A stretch of DNA of 6,977 bases from Methanomicrobiales archaeon (GCA_028679035.1 JAJRCL010000192.1:1-6977); one strand, 5' to 3'. Positions 1 to 5,483 are shown, numbered from the stretch's first letter. Made by a program: numbers and translations. The notes: a model not told the origin generated them from the sequence alone.

Positions 1-113
1 GTGTCGATGAAGGCCCGCTCCTCCGGTGAGAACGGGACACGGCCCTTAAAATGGTTATGCACCTGCTGCTCGAGCTCGCCGATTCGCGCTGCATTGGTCG
101 GCACGTTCTCCAT
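1..113 (-). CDS. Unidentified protein, N-terminal fragment (runs off left edge)
   Basis: This is an open frame starting at an ATG (complement of 111-113) and continuing off the left edge. The visible N-terminus begins MENVPTNAARIGELEQQ and goes on to KGRVPFSPEERAFID. It is charged and probably helical, with no signal peptide or membrane segment in the first 37 residues. It overlaps the end of the terminase-like frame (213-55) by about 59 bases. In phage genomes the gene after the large terminase subunit often encodes a portal or another head protein, but nothing seen here identifies it as such. No strong Shine-Dalgarno is visible; an AAGGG lies immediately upstream. Gene-ness is supported by the uninterrupted frame, protein-like composition and position, not by a recognised family. 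Confidence 0.5.
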   Translation of the reverse strand, partial: MENVPTNAARIGELEQQVHNHFKGRVPFSPEERAFID

Positions 114-213
114 CGCCCTTTAAGCCGATGATCAGGAAGCCATGTCTGCCGGGTTTCTCGGTCAGGTTCGTTACCGCCCACACGCAGGCGTCGAGCCGGT
201 TGCGCTCTGTCTG
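55..213 (-). pseudogene. C-terminal remnant of a phage-type terminase large subunit
   Basis: Seen: a minus-strand frame is open from just after a TAA (complement of 214-216) to a TAA (complement of 55-57) and has no start codon of its own. It encodes 52 residues beginning QTERNRLDACVWAVTNLTEK. Family knowledge: the pattern [DN]R-x-DA-x-VWA-[LMV]-T-[ED]-L is the characteristic C-terminus of many large terminase subunits, the packaging nuclease/ATPase of tailed viruses, where it follows the nuclease domain. Inference: this is the tail end of such a gene, with everything upstream (ATPase and nuclease domains) missing and replaced by the OGG gene in another frame. The last 25 or so residues, after LIIGLKG, look less natural, so the original stop may have been displaced. 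It is probably a remnant of an integrated virus whose remaining genes lie left of the window. The call rests on one short motif. Confidence 0.55.
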
Positions 214-1064
214 TTACAGTAGAGATATTCCTGGGCATAGCCAGCGTATTTCCCGAAATATTCCCGCGCAAACATGCCGATCTGCTCGTATCCCCGGTCA
301 GTGAGAGCGCCGGGAGATCCCTGGCCGTAATTTTTCTGCATGATCCGGTGAATCCAGACATCCACGGGAAAGCTTTCATATTTTTGGAATGCAAAAAGCA
401 GGACGCAGTCTGCTGCCTTTTTTCCTATTCCATCGAATTCCTGCAGCTCCTTCCTCGCCTCACGGTACGGGAGGGACTGGATCCGGTCCTCCCAGGCAGG
501 ATCGTCCATCACTTTTATCGCGGTTTTTTTCAGGTAGGGTGCACGGTATCCCATTTTGCAGCAGGTGAGGGCTTCGATTGATGCTTCCGCAATTTTTTCC
601 GGCGGAGGGAACCCGTATACTTTCTTTCCTTCGAATTCCTGTGCTTCACCAAATTCCGCAGAGAGTAGCTCGACACGCCGCCGCACCATCGGGATATTCG
701 AATAGGTGGCTCCGATATAGGAGGCCAGACATTCCCATGGCTGCTGGCGCACGATCCGCAATCCCCGGCACCGGCGCACCGCATCTTTGACGACCGGATC
801 CAGCGATATAGTCGATATCACATCCCGCAGATTCAGGTCAAGGGAGAAATACCACTCGACAAATTCCCGGTCTGCCCCCGAGAACCGGATCTTCCTTCCG
901 TCCTGACGGACCCGGAGCGGTGTACTCCCCACGACACCGTACCACCAGTCTGCAGAACGTTCCCACCGGAACACCTGGCCACAGGAAAGTGTGTGATCGA
1001 GAGAGAAGGCCTGCGATCGATCAATCTGAAAGACCTTTTCTGCGGAATGATTCGGCGCTGGCAT
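171..1064 (-). CDS. ogg: 8-oxoguanine DNA glycosylase/AP lyase, OGG1 family (altered C-terminus)
   Basis: The product removes oxidised guanine (8-oxoG paired with C) from DNA and cleaves the abasic site, in base-excision repair. The 297-residue protein has the OGG1-type N-terminal domain, including SCGQVFRW at 27-34 (the family's SGQ-FRW strand). A helix-hairpin-helix glycosylase domain follows. GIGKKAADC at 212-220 corresponds to GVGTKVADC of human OGG1 and makes K216 the catalytic lysine. PVDVW at 233-237 makes D235 the conserved aspartate. The start is an ATG with an in-frame TAG two codons upstream, so it cannot begin earlier. Family-like sequence runs through YAGYAQEYLYCNR near residue 285. 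The last dozen residues (QSATGSTPACGR) are read from DNA that in another frame resembles a phage terminase, so the native stop was probably lost. All catalytic residues are present and activity is likely retained. It is divergent from the radical-SAM gene at 1240. Confidence 0.93.
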   Translation of the reverse strand: MPAPNHSAEKVFQIDRSQAFSLDHTLSCGQVFRWERSADWWYGVVGSTPLRVRQDGRKIRFSGADREFVEWYFSLDLNLRDVISTISLDPVVKDAVRRCRGLRIVRQQPWECLASYIGATYSNIPMVRRRVELLSAEFGEAQEFEGKKVYGFPPPEKIAEASIEALTCCKMGYRAPYLKKTAIKVMDDPAWEDRIQSLPYREARKELQEFDGIGKKAADCVLLFAFQKYESFPVDVWIHRIMQKNYGQGSPGALTDRGYEQIGMFAREYFGKYAGYAQEYLYCNRQSATGSTPACGR

Positions 1065-1239
1065 ACTCTACCATCATTGCGCCGGCATCTGGAAAAAGTA
1101 CCCCTAGCGGATCACCGATAGTGTTCCGGAATGGATCGTACCGTGGGAGGAGATCCTCCTCCCGACAATGTTCCCTCCCGGTTTCCTTCACACCCTGCTG
1201 GGAGTTCTTATGGAGTGATCCGCCCTAGTACTATCACCA
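1065..1239. promoter_or_regulatory. Divergent intergenic region between ogg and the radical-SAM gene
   Basis: This non-coding gap must hold promoters for both flanking genes. No convincing TATA box is visible. A weak T-rich box (GTACTTTTTCC read on the minus strand, about 1093-1103) could serve ogg. Its centre is dominated by the inverted repeat at 1145-1163. Longer frames that cross it on the plus strand have no homology that I recognise and extend antisense into ogg. Confidence 0.4.
1145..1163. repeat. Perfect inverted repeat (8-bp arms, 3-bp spacer)
   Basis: GGGAGGAG (1145-1152) and CTCCTCCC (1156-1163) are exact reverse complements separated by ATC. As DNA it could be a regulator site between two divergent genes. 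As RNA it would form a tight GC-rich hairpin, but no T-run follows, so it is not a typical terminator. The arms also contain a GGAGG anti-16S-like sequence, but no start codon lies at a proper distance. Confidence 0.6.
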
Positions 1240-2235
1240 ATGCCCCATGTGCATATAACGCGGAGATCGGGGATTCCTCTCATTGGATGCCTGTATTTTG
1301 GTGTTATCGACCGGGGGACCAGCCTTCTGCAGGTCCGCCCGAGCTGCAGATGCAACCTGAGCTGTCCTTTCTGCTCGGTTGATGCCGGTCCCGATTCCCG
1401 TACACGGGTGACTTCCTACGAAGTAGAACGGGAGTATCTTGTGGAAACGGTGCGTTCCATAGCGCAGTTCAAGGTAGCGGGAGTCGAGGCACATATCGAT
1501 TCACCGGGAGAGCCGATGCTCTATCCCGATATCGTGGCACTCGTCAGAGACCTCCGGAAGATCCCGGAGATATCGGTCATTTCCATGCAGTCGAACGGTA
1601 CCTTGCTTCGGGAGGGCGTTATTGCAGACCTCGCTTCGGCCGGGCTCGACCGGATCAACCTCTCGATGCACGCACTGGATCCGGACCTCGCACGATGCCT
1701 CGCCGGTGTATCCTGGTATGACGTGACCGCCGTCGCCGAAGCAGCACGTGCGATCGCACAGAGCAGCATCGATCTTCTCATCTCGCCGGTCCATCTTCCC
1801 GGGCTCAATGATGAGGAAATCCCGCGGCTGATCCGGTTTGCCCGGACCACCGGGGCCGGCAAACGGTGGCCACCGCTCGGCATCCAGAAATTCGAAGAAT
1901 ACCGCTGGGGAAGGACCCCTCCCAACGTCCACCCCCAGAGCTGGGGGCGGTTCTTCTCCAAGACCCTTCCGGCGTGGGAGGAAGAATCAGGGATGCGCCT
2001 TCGCCTCACACCGGCGGACTTTGCCATCGAAAAACGCCCGATGATCCCCCGGGTGTTCCGGAAGGGGGAACGGGCGGAGGTCGAGATTGTCGGTCCCGGC
2101 TGGATCCAGGGCGAAGTTTTAGGAGCAGGGCGGGGGCGGGTGGTTTCGGTGATGGGCTCCCGGAAACGATCCGGAACAACCCGGGTTCGTTTCGTGAGCG
2201 CAAAACACAACATCTACGTCGCGGTTCCTGCCTGA
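1240..2235 (+). CDS. Radical SAM protein with C-terminal beta-rich domain (archaeal, function unknown)
   Basis: This 331-residue enzyme binds a [4Fe-4S] cluster that cleaves S-adenosylmethionine. The cluster motif is C38-x3-C42-x2-C45 (CNLSCPFC), preceded by the strand LLQVRPSCR. Further barrel signatures are DSPGEP (87-92, the GGE-like SAM-binding motif), SMQSNGT (115-121) and INLSMHALDP (139-148). Residues from about 272 onward form a separate small domain rich in V, G and R (GERAEVEIVGPGWIQGEV, then RVRFVSAKHNIYVAV). It looks like a TRAM/OB-type beta barrel that could bind RNA or another substrate; this is inference. No SPASM-type cysteine cluster is present. I recall related archaeal radical SAM proteins classed as predicted Fe-S oxidoreductases (possibly COG2100), without known substrate. 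The ATG at 1240 is preferred, with GTG at 1249 as an alternative. The only Shine-Dalgarno-like GGAGTGAT lies about 20 bases upstream, so the start is not firm. Confidence 0.88.
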   Translation: MPHVHITRRSGIPLIGCLYFGVIDRGTSLLQVRPSCRCNLSCPFCSVDAGPDSRTRVTSYEVEREYLVETVRSIAQFKVAGVEAHIDSPGEPMLYPDIVALVRDLRKIPEISVISMQSNGTLLREGVIADLASAGLDRINLSMHALDPDLARCLAGVSWYDVTAVAEAARAIAQSSIDLLISPVHLPGLNDEEIPRLIRFARTTGAGKRWPPLGIQKFEEYRWGRTPPNVHPQSWGRFFSKTLPAWEEESGMRLRLTPADFAIEKRPMIPRVFRKGERAEVEIVGPGWIQGEVLGAGRGRVVSVMGSRKRSGTTRVRFVSAKHNIYVAVPA

Positions 2236-2305
2236 ATTGTTAAAAGTCCGAAACCTGCATTATCACCGGAAGATTCAGATAGATCCGGTGATCAATGACT
2301 GGCAC

Positions 2306-2731
2306 ATGAGGATTTCCTGCGTGCTCATACTGATGCTGGTCACGCTCATCCTGGTGCCGGGCTGTATCGCTCCTCCTGTCGAAAATGCGATCCTGGTAGA
2401 ATACCAGCGAACCGGTGGGATCGCCGGGTTCAATGATCACCTGACTGTATTTTCGAACGGGACCACATTTGTTTCCCGACGGGGGGATGTTCCAGTCGTC
2501 GTTATCATGAACCAGAGTGACCTTGACCGATTGGTACGATTGTTCGATGATGCCGGGTTCACAAACCTCGCACCCGACTACCCGCCGGCCTCTCCCGGCG
2601 CCGATTATTTCGATTACCGCGTTACGTACCGTGGAAAAACAGTGCATGCCGTCGATACGGGAGTGCCACCGGCCCTTGAACCGGTATTACGGGCCCTGAA
2701 CGAAATCGTCAGCAGGTACGCCCTTCCCTGA
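2306..2731 (+). CDS. Small lipoprotein resembling the protealysin inhibitor emfourin
   Basis: This predicted 141-residue secreted lipoprotein begins MRISC followed by a hydrophobic stretch ending at LVPGC, where C20 would be the lipid-anchored residue. The mature part starts with YQRTGGIAGFNDHL (33-46). It continues with a polar turn, an amphipathic segment QSDLDRLVRLFDDAGFTNL (70-88), PGADYFDYRVTYRGKTVHAV (97-116) and a final helix PPALEPVLRALNEIV. This order (GG-x-AG near the start, L-x-x-L-x-x-AxF, a PGAD-F-Y strand, VPPAL-P-L at the end) is what I know of emfourin-like proteins, small inhibitors of M4 metallopeptidases. The match is by pattern only. The frame is open upstream to a TTG at 2237, but the ATG at 2306 gives the signal peptide and has GGTGAT at 2287-2292. 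It follows the radical-SAM gene on the same strand. No peptidase gene is in the window. Confidence 0.75.
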   Translation: MRISCVLILMLVTLILVPGCIAPPVENAILVEYQRTGGIAGFNDHLTVFSNGTTFVSRRGDVPVVVIMNQSDLDRLVRLFDDAGFTNLAPDYPPASPGADYFDYRVTYRGKTVHAVDTGVPPALEPVLRALNEIVSRYALP

Positions 2732-2742
2732 ACCCGGAAATA

Positions 2743-2787
2743 GATCCGGACTCCCGGATCAAATTTGAAAATTTTTTTTCTTTCTCT
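2743..2787 (+). terminator. Hairpin plus T-run terminator
   Basis: GATCCGG (2743-2749) and CCGGATC (2754-2760) form a 7-bp perfect stem with a 4-base loop. After a short A/T stretch comes a run of eight T (2772-2779) and further T-rich sequence. It lies 11 bases after the lipoprotein stop and just before the convergent nifB stop, so it ends the plus-strand transcript. The stem could also act in the other direction, although the T-run is on the plus strand. Confidence 0.75.
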
Positions 2788-2790
2788 GAC

Positions 2791-3684
2791 TTATTTCTGG
2801 TACAGGCACGCCTGGACATCCCGCCCGAGTTTACCGATCGCATCTGCACGGCACCGCTGGCAGTGGCGCATTTGTCTGAGATACTTCGCGCATTCGTCCT
2901 GCATCTTCCGCTTCTCTTCCGCGGTTGGTGGGACGACATCTGAAAATTTATACTGGGGAATAAGCGGGATCACATTAAAGGTAAAGACTCCCAGTTCGGC
3001 TGCCTTTTTCGCAATATCCGGGATCTGGTCGTCGTTCACCCCGGGGATATACACGGTGTTGACCTTCACGATCATATGCCGCTTCACCGCTTCCTCGATA
3101 CCCCGGATCTGGTTTTCTATCAGGATCTCTGCGCCTTTTTTGCCTTTGATCCGCTTTCCTTTCCAGATGATGAAGGAATATATTTTTTCGGCTGTTTCAG
3201 GGTCCAGCGCATTCCAGGTGACCGTCACGTTTCCCACATCATATTTTTCCAGAAGGTCGATCTTTTCGGGAAGGAGAAGCCCATTGGAACTGATGCACTT
3301 GATCAGGTTCGGGAACTGTTCCTTGACGAGCCGGAGGGTTTCAAAGGTCTCCTCATTATATAATGGTTCGCCCGGCCCTGCGATCCCGAGCACCTTGATG
3401 TAGGGGAATTTCTCGAGTGCCTTTTTGACCATCTCCACCGCTTCGATCGGAGACAGGACGCGGGTGGTTACGCCCGGGCGGCTCTCGTTGACACAGTCGA
3501 AATCCCGCACACAGTAATTGCACTGGATATTGCATTTTGGCGCAACAGGAAGATGCATTCTCCCGAATGCGTGGCAAGCCTTTTCGCTGAAGCAGGGGTG
3601 ATCCTGAATTCGCCGCAGCTGTTCCGGATCCCAGGGAACTTCCTTCCCCTGCACGACTGCGACACGGTATGATTCCTCAGCCAT
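2791..3684 (-). CDS. nifB: NifB, radical SAM FeMo-cofactor biosynthesis protein (single-domain archaeal type)
   Basis: NifB fuses two [4Fe-4S] clusters and inserts a SAM-derived carbide to make NifB-co, the core of nitrogenase cofactor. The 297-residue form starting at MAEESYRV has the radical-SAM motif C51-x3-C55-x2-C58 inside the family signature LPVAPKCNIQCNYC. NESRPGV (66-72), IAGPGEPL (101-108) and SSNGL (132-136) follow. VKVNTVYIPGVNDDQIPD and MRHCQRCRADAIG (272-284) complete the signature. The extra conserved cysteines that hold the substrate clusters are present (C31 after DHP, C64, C130, C275, C278). There is no NifX-like C-terminal domain, as in other archaeal NifBs. The residue after C58 is V rather than the more usual N (CVRDFDC against CNRKFDC). 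The frame is open upstream to 3858, but that stretch lacks family similarity and overlaps the TPR gene. A TATA box at 3705-3716 fits transcription starting almost at this ATG. No nifHDK is in the window. Confidence 0.93.
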   Translation of the reverse strand: MAEESYRVAVVQGKEVPWDPEQLRRIQDHPCFSEKACHAFGRMHLPVAPKCNIQCNYCVRDFDCVNESRPGVTTRVLSPIEAVEMVKKALEKFPYIKVLGIAGPGEPLYNEETFETLRLVKEQFPNLIKCISSNGLLLPEKIDLLEKYDVGNVTVTWNALDPETAEKIYSFIIWKGKRIKGKKGAEILIENQIRGIEEAVKRHMIVKVNTVYIPGVNDDQIPDIAKKAAELGVFTFNVIPLIPQYKFSDVVPPTAEEKRKMQDECAKYLRQMRHCQRCRADAIGKLGRDVQACLYQK

Positions 3685-3704
3685 CAGCATCCATTGTACG
3701 TAGT

Positions 3705-3716
3705 CCCATATAAAGG
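3705..3716 (-). promoter_or_regulatory. TATA box of nifB
   Basis: Read on the minus strand, CCTTTATATGGG is centred about 26 bases upstream of the chosen nifB ATG (complement of 3682-3684). In archaea transcription starts about 25 bases after the box, so the mRNA should begin at or within a few bases of the start codon, giving a leaderless or near-leaderless message. No Shine-Dalgarno of note is present, which agrees. Confidence 0.6.
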
Positions 3717-3814
3717 AGAAGATGCACCGGGCCACCTTCCCTGCTCCACGAATTTTCCACGTCAATGGCCGGGAGGGGAAGATATCGTTTATTCCAGGGA
3801 AAACGGCATCCTTC

Positions 3815-4171
3815 TTATCCCGTTCCCTTCTTGCCCTGCTCCCTTCGTGCCCGGTCAAATGATTCCATCGCTTCGTCTTCGCGCCGGAGCTTCACCAGGG
3901 TATTTCCCCGGTTGACCCATGCAGAAACCGACTTCGGGTCCAGTTTCAGAGCTTTCTCATAACATGCAAGGGCTTCGTCGAATTTCCCCAGCGTCTTGAG
4001 GCAGTTGCATTTTGAGAGCCATACGTCTGCGGATTCCGGATCCTGTGCAGTGGCTTTGTCGTAACACGCAAGGGCTTCCTGAATATTTCCCGCCGCAAGA
4101 CAACTCTCCCCTTTTTCCATCCATACGCACGCGTCTTTGGATGGATTTGCCGGACCCCTGCCCTTCGCCAT
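3815..4171 (-). CDS. Small tetratricopeptide-repeat (TPR) protein
   Basis: This 118-residue soluble protein is built almost wholly of three 34-residue TPR units, at about 13-46, 47-80 and 81-114. Each carries the TPR pattern W-x-x-x-G/N-x-x-L near the start and A-x-x-x-x-x-x-A-x-x-x-x-P near the end, for example the unit with DEALACYEKALKLDP. TPR arrays bind other proteins; the partner here is unknown. The first two units are alike even in DNA: two GCAAGGGCTTC copies lie about 102 bases apart (near 3967 and 4069 on the plus strand), showing internal duplication. It is cysteine-rich for a TPR protein (C15, C24, C36, C55, C57, C70). The start is well fixed by AAGGAGAG (complement of 4175-4182) at good spacing. 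It lies upstream of nifB in the same direction, but the 130-base gap and the nifB TATA box argue for separate transcription. Confidence 0.9.
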   Translation of the reverse strand: MAKGRGPANPSKDACVWMEKGESCLAAGNIQEALACYDKATAQDPESADVWLSKCNCLKTLGKFDEALACYEKALKLDPKSVSAWVNRGNTLVKLRREDEAMESFDRARREQGKKGTG

Positions 4172-4477
4172 GATCTCTCCTTGGAAGCGTGCATATTAGT
4201 AGCTTCCGACGGCGTGCTCATCGGACGTTATTCTGTGCGCTACACTATCCCGAGAGAGTACCAGAAAATCCGTTTGTCCAGGTTGCTCCTCACACCCCGT
4301 CCGGTAGAGACATCCCTTTTCCCACCGGTATCCTGTGTTCCCTGAACTGAATGGTTCAATCCCAGAACCAGGTTGTCCGGTGATCGAACCAGATCCATTT
4401 TACATATTTATGGTATTGATAAGTGATTGCTGTTCATACCCGGGCACACCTTCCCGTGTCCGGGTTATTTTCCCGAG
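4172..4477. other. Intergenic region with promoters and GAACCA/TGGTTC half-sites
   Basis: I find no gene in this stretch of about 300 bases. Its left end carries the TPR gene's Shine-Dalgarno and a possible TATA-like CTAATATGC on the minus strand near 4192-4200. Its right end has an A/T-rich box TTACATATTTATGG (4400-4413), suited to the plus-strand gene starting at about 4478-4544. Between them are TGGTTC (4352-4357), GAACCA (4365-4370) and GAACCA (4386-4391). The first pair would form a 6-bp hairpin with a 7-base loop, which resembles a tRNA T-arm, but no tRNA surrounds it. Confidence 0.5.
4400..4413 (+). promoter_or_regulatory. TATA-like box for the helical protein gene
   Basis: TTACATATTTATGG is the most A/T-rich stretch upstream of the plus-strand gene and looks like an archaeal TATA box. 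Transcription would begin near 4430, leaving a leader of about 50 bases to the ATG at 4478 or about 115 bases to the ATG at 4544. Confidence 0.4.
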
Positions 4478-4543
4478 ATGGTTCGAATGATTTCATCCCC
4501 GCAACAACCCGCGACGAAAATATTCCGGACCCCATCACAGGGC

Positions 4544-4867
4544 ATGTCCATCGAAGAGGTGATCGAGAATGTGGTCCACGAACTGGAACTGGACGAAGTG
4601 GATACACGCGTCCTGCGTGAGATCGCTAAAAACCTGAAGAAAGATCTCGATCGCACCCGGTGGGCAGTGGGTGAGGGAAATCTGACCGGTGCCAGGCAGG
4701 GCCTGCGGGAAATTCATCATGACTGCCGGGAGGCAATTTTTGCCCTGCGTGCAATGCGGTTATTGCGGAGCCATCCGCTGCCTTCACCCGTGGCAGCCAA
4801 TATCAAACACACCACCGCCTTTCTTGAACAAACTGCCGATCAGATCGTCGTAGTCATCGGCCGGTAA
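4544..4867 (+). CDS. Hypothetical all-helical protein
   Basis: I do not recognise this protein. From the ATG at 4544 it has 107 residues and is strongly charged and helical. A first helix (SIEEVIENVVHELELDE) and a second (TRVLREIAKNLKKDLDRTRW) come first. They are followed by a basic, histidine-containing stretch (ARQGLREIHHDCREAIFAL), a short Pro-rich break (SHPLPSPV) and a last helix ending QIVVVIGR. There is no signal peptide or membrane span. Upstream in-frame starts at 4478 and 4487 add about 20 residues (MVRMISSPQQPATKIF and on). None of the starts has a clear Shine-Dalgarno, so the N-terminus is uncertain; 4544 is chosen because the ordered helical part begins there. It stands alone between two intergenic regions. 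Codon use and the uninterrupted frame make it a likely real gene. Confidence 0.7.
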   Translation: MSIEEVIENVVHELELDEVDTRVLREIAKNLKKDLDRTRWAVGEGNLTGARQGLREIHHDCREAIFALRAMRLLRSHPLPSPVAANIKHTTAFLEQTADQIVVVIGR

Positions 4868-5121
4868 GCGATACCGGTTTCTCCACGCCTGTTTCGGTAC
4901 CGAGGGCCCTTCCGAGATGGGGCACCTCCTGTTCCGACGGGTCTTTCGAGAGTAATAATTTGCGCTCCTGTTGAATCGGCGTCCAAAACGGATGAATTTC
5001 GTCATATTTTCATCGGTCTGCACCATTATCGTCGGGCTCTGACGCAAATCGACCAGAAAGATTATCTTCTATCGGTTTATCATCTTGTAATTAGACGGAA
5101 ACGTCAATTTGAGGTAGAAAA
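4868..5121. other. Intergenic region and leader of the 71-residue protein gene
   Basis: I see no gene here. An 87-codon minus-strand frame crosses it but runs antisense into the preceding gene and has no recognisable content. Near the right end, GACG (5094-5097), GAAA (5098-5101) and CGTC (5102-5105) form a 4-bp stem with a GNRA-type tetraloop. This sits just before the Shine-Dalgarno GAGGT (5111-5115), which is 6 bases from the ATG at 5122. A weak TATA-like GGTTTATCAT lies at 5074-5083. Confidence 0.4.
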
Positions 5122-5337
5122 ATGGGACAAAAGATTGGAACTGAAAAAATTAAGCGCGAAAAGGGATTTCTGTACTACGTCGGCAAAGACGGATATGTCT
5201 GGGCCGCACCGATGAAGTCCAACAAGACCGGAAAGAAGAAGAAGGTAAGCTCTGAGAAGATCAACAAAGAACAGGGCTTCATGTACTACGTCGGTAAGGA
5301 CGGGTTCGTGGCAAAGGCGCGAATGAAGAACGCCTGA
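5122..5337 (+). CDS. Small basic protein with two tandem YYVGKDGxV repeats
   Basis: This 71-residue lysine-rich soluble protein is made of two copies of a 29-residue unit (residues 4-32 and 41-69) joined by a short linker rich in K, S, N and G. By my alignment 18 of 29 positions are identical. The shared core is EKI-x-x-E-x-GF-x-YYVGKDG-x-V followed by A-x-MK. The second copy loses the W of VWAAPMK. I recall small proteins with this repeat from several methanogens, of unknown function; no enzyme motif is visible. The alternating aromatic and glycine pattern suggests a short beta hairpin in each unit, and the basic charge would suit nucleic-acid or ribosome binding (inference only). The start is well supported by GAGGT at 6-base spacing. 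It appears monocistronic, with a T-rich stretch directly after the stop. Confidence 0.88.
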   Translation: MGQKIGTEKIKREKGFLYYVGKDGYVWAAPMKSNKTGKKKKVSSEKINKEQGFMYYVGKDGFVAKARMKNA

Positions 5338-5338
5338 A

Positions 5339-5372
5339 TTCTCCTTCTTTTTCAAACACCTTTTTGGTTTTC
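5339..5372 (+). terminator. T-rich terminator after the 71-residue gene
   Basis: Immediately after the stop there are three runs of T (in CTTCTTTTTC, CCTTTTTGG and GGTTTTCC) with no strong stem. Oligo-T tracts alone are enough for termination by archaeal RNA polymerase, so this probably ends the message. Confidence 0.5.
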
Positions 5373-5406
5373 CAAATCTGATCCATTCCCAAATACAACC
5401 AGAAGC

Positions 5407-5437
5407 TACTATATATTGTTTTGGATCTATAAAATTC
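5407..5437 (+). promoter_or_regulatory. Possible TATA boxes upstream of the histidine kinase
   Basis: Two A/T-rich boxes are candidates: TACTATATATTG (5407-5418) and TCTATAAAATT (5427-5437). Transcription would start at about 5438 or 5458, just before an ATG at 5484 and roughly 180 bases before the annotatable kinase start. That supports the idea that the region 5484-5625 is transcribed and perhaps once coding. Confidence 0.4.
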
Positions 5438-5483
5438 AGTTCCGTGAATAATTTATGAATTCATTTTCTATAGAAGCTTGAAA

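Noticed and set aside
1521..2213. 230-codon minus-strand frame
   Set aside because: It lies wholly antisense to the radical-SAM gene, has Arg/Ser/Pro-rich shadow composition and no recognisable family; the plus strand carries clear enzyme motifs.
3777..3795. GGAA...TTCC upstream of nifB as an NrpR operator
   Set aside because: The known NrpR site has an 8-base spacer; here the spacer is 11, and it lies about 95-110 bases upstream of the nifB start, far from the TATA box.
3685..3858. 58-codon N-terminal extension of NifB
   Set aside because: The added residues have no NifB similarity, overlap the TPR gene's end, and would contain the TATA box that fits the start at 3684.
4345..4375. tRNA T-arm-like TGGTTC-AATCCCA-GAACCA
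   Set aside because: No acceptor, D or anticodon stems can be built around it; the half-sites are better explained as repeated regulatory words.
4784..5047. 87-codon minus-strand frame
   Set aside because: It overlaps the 3' end of the helical-protein gene antisense, and has no Shine-Dalgarno and no protein-like motif.
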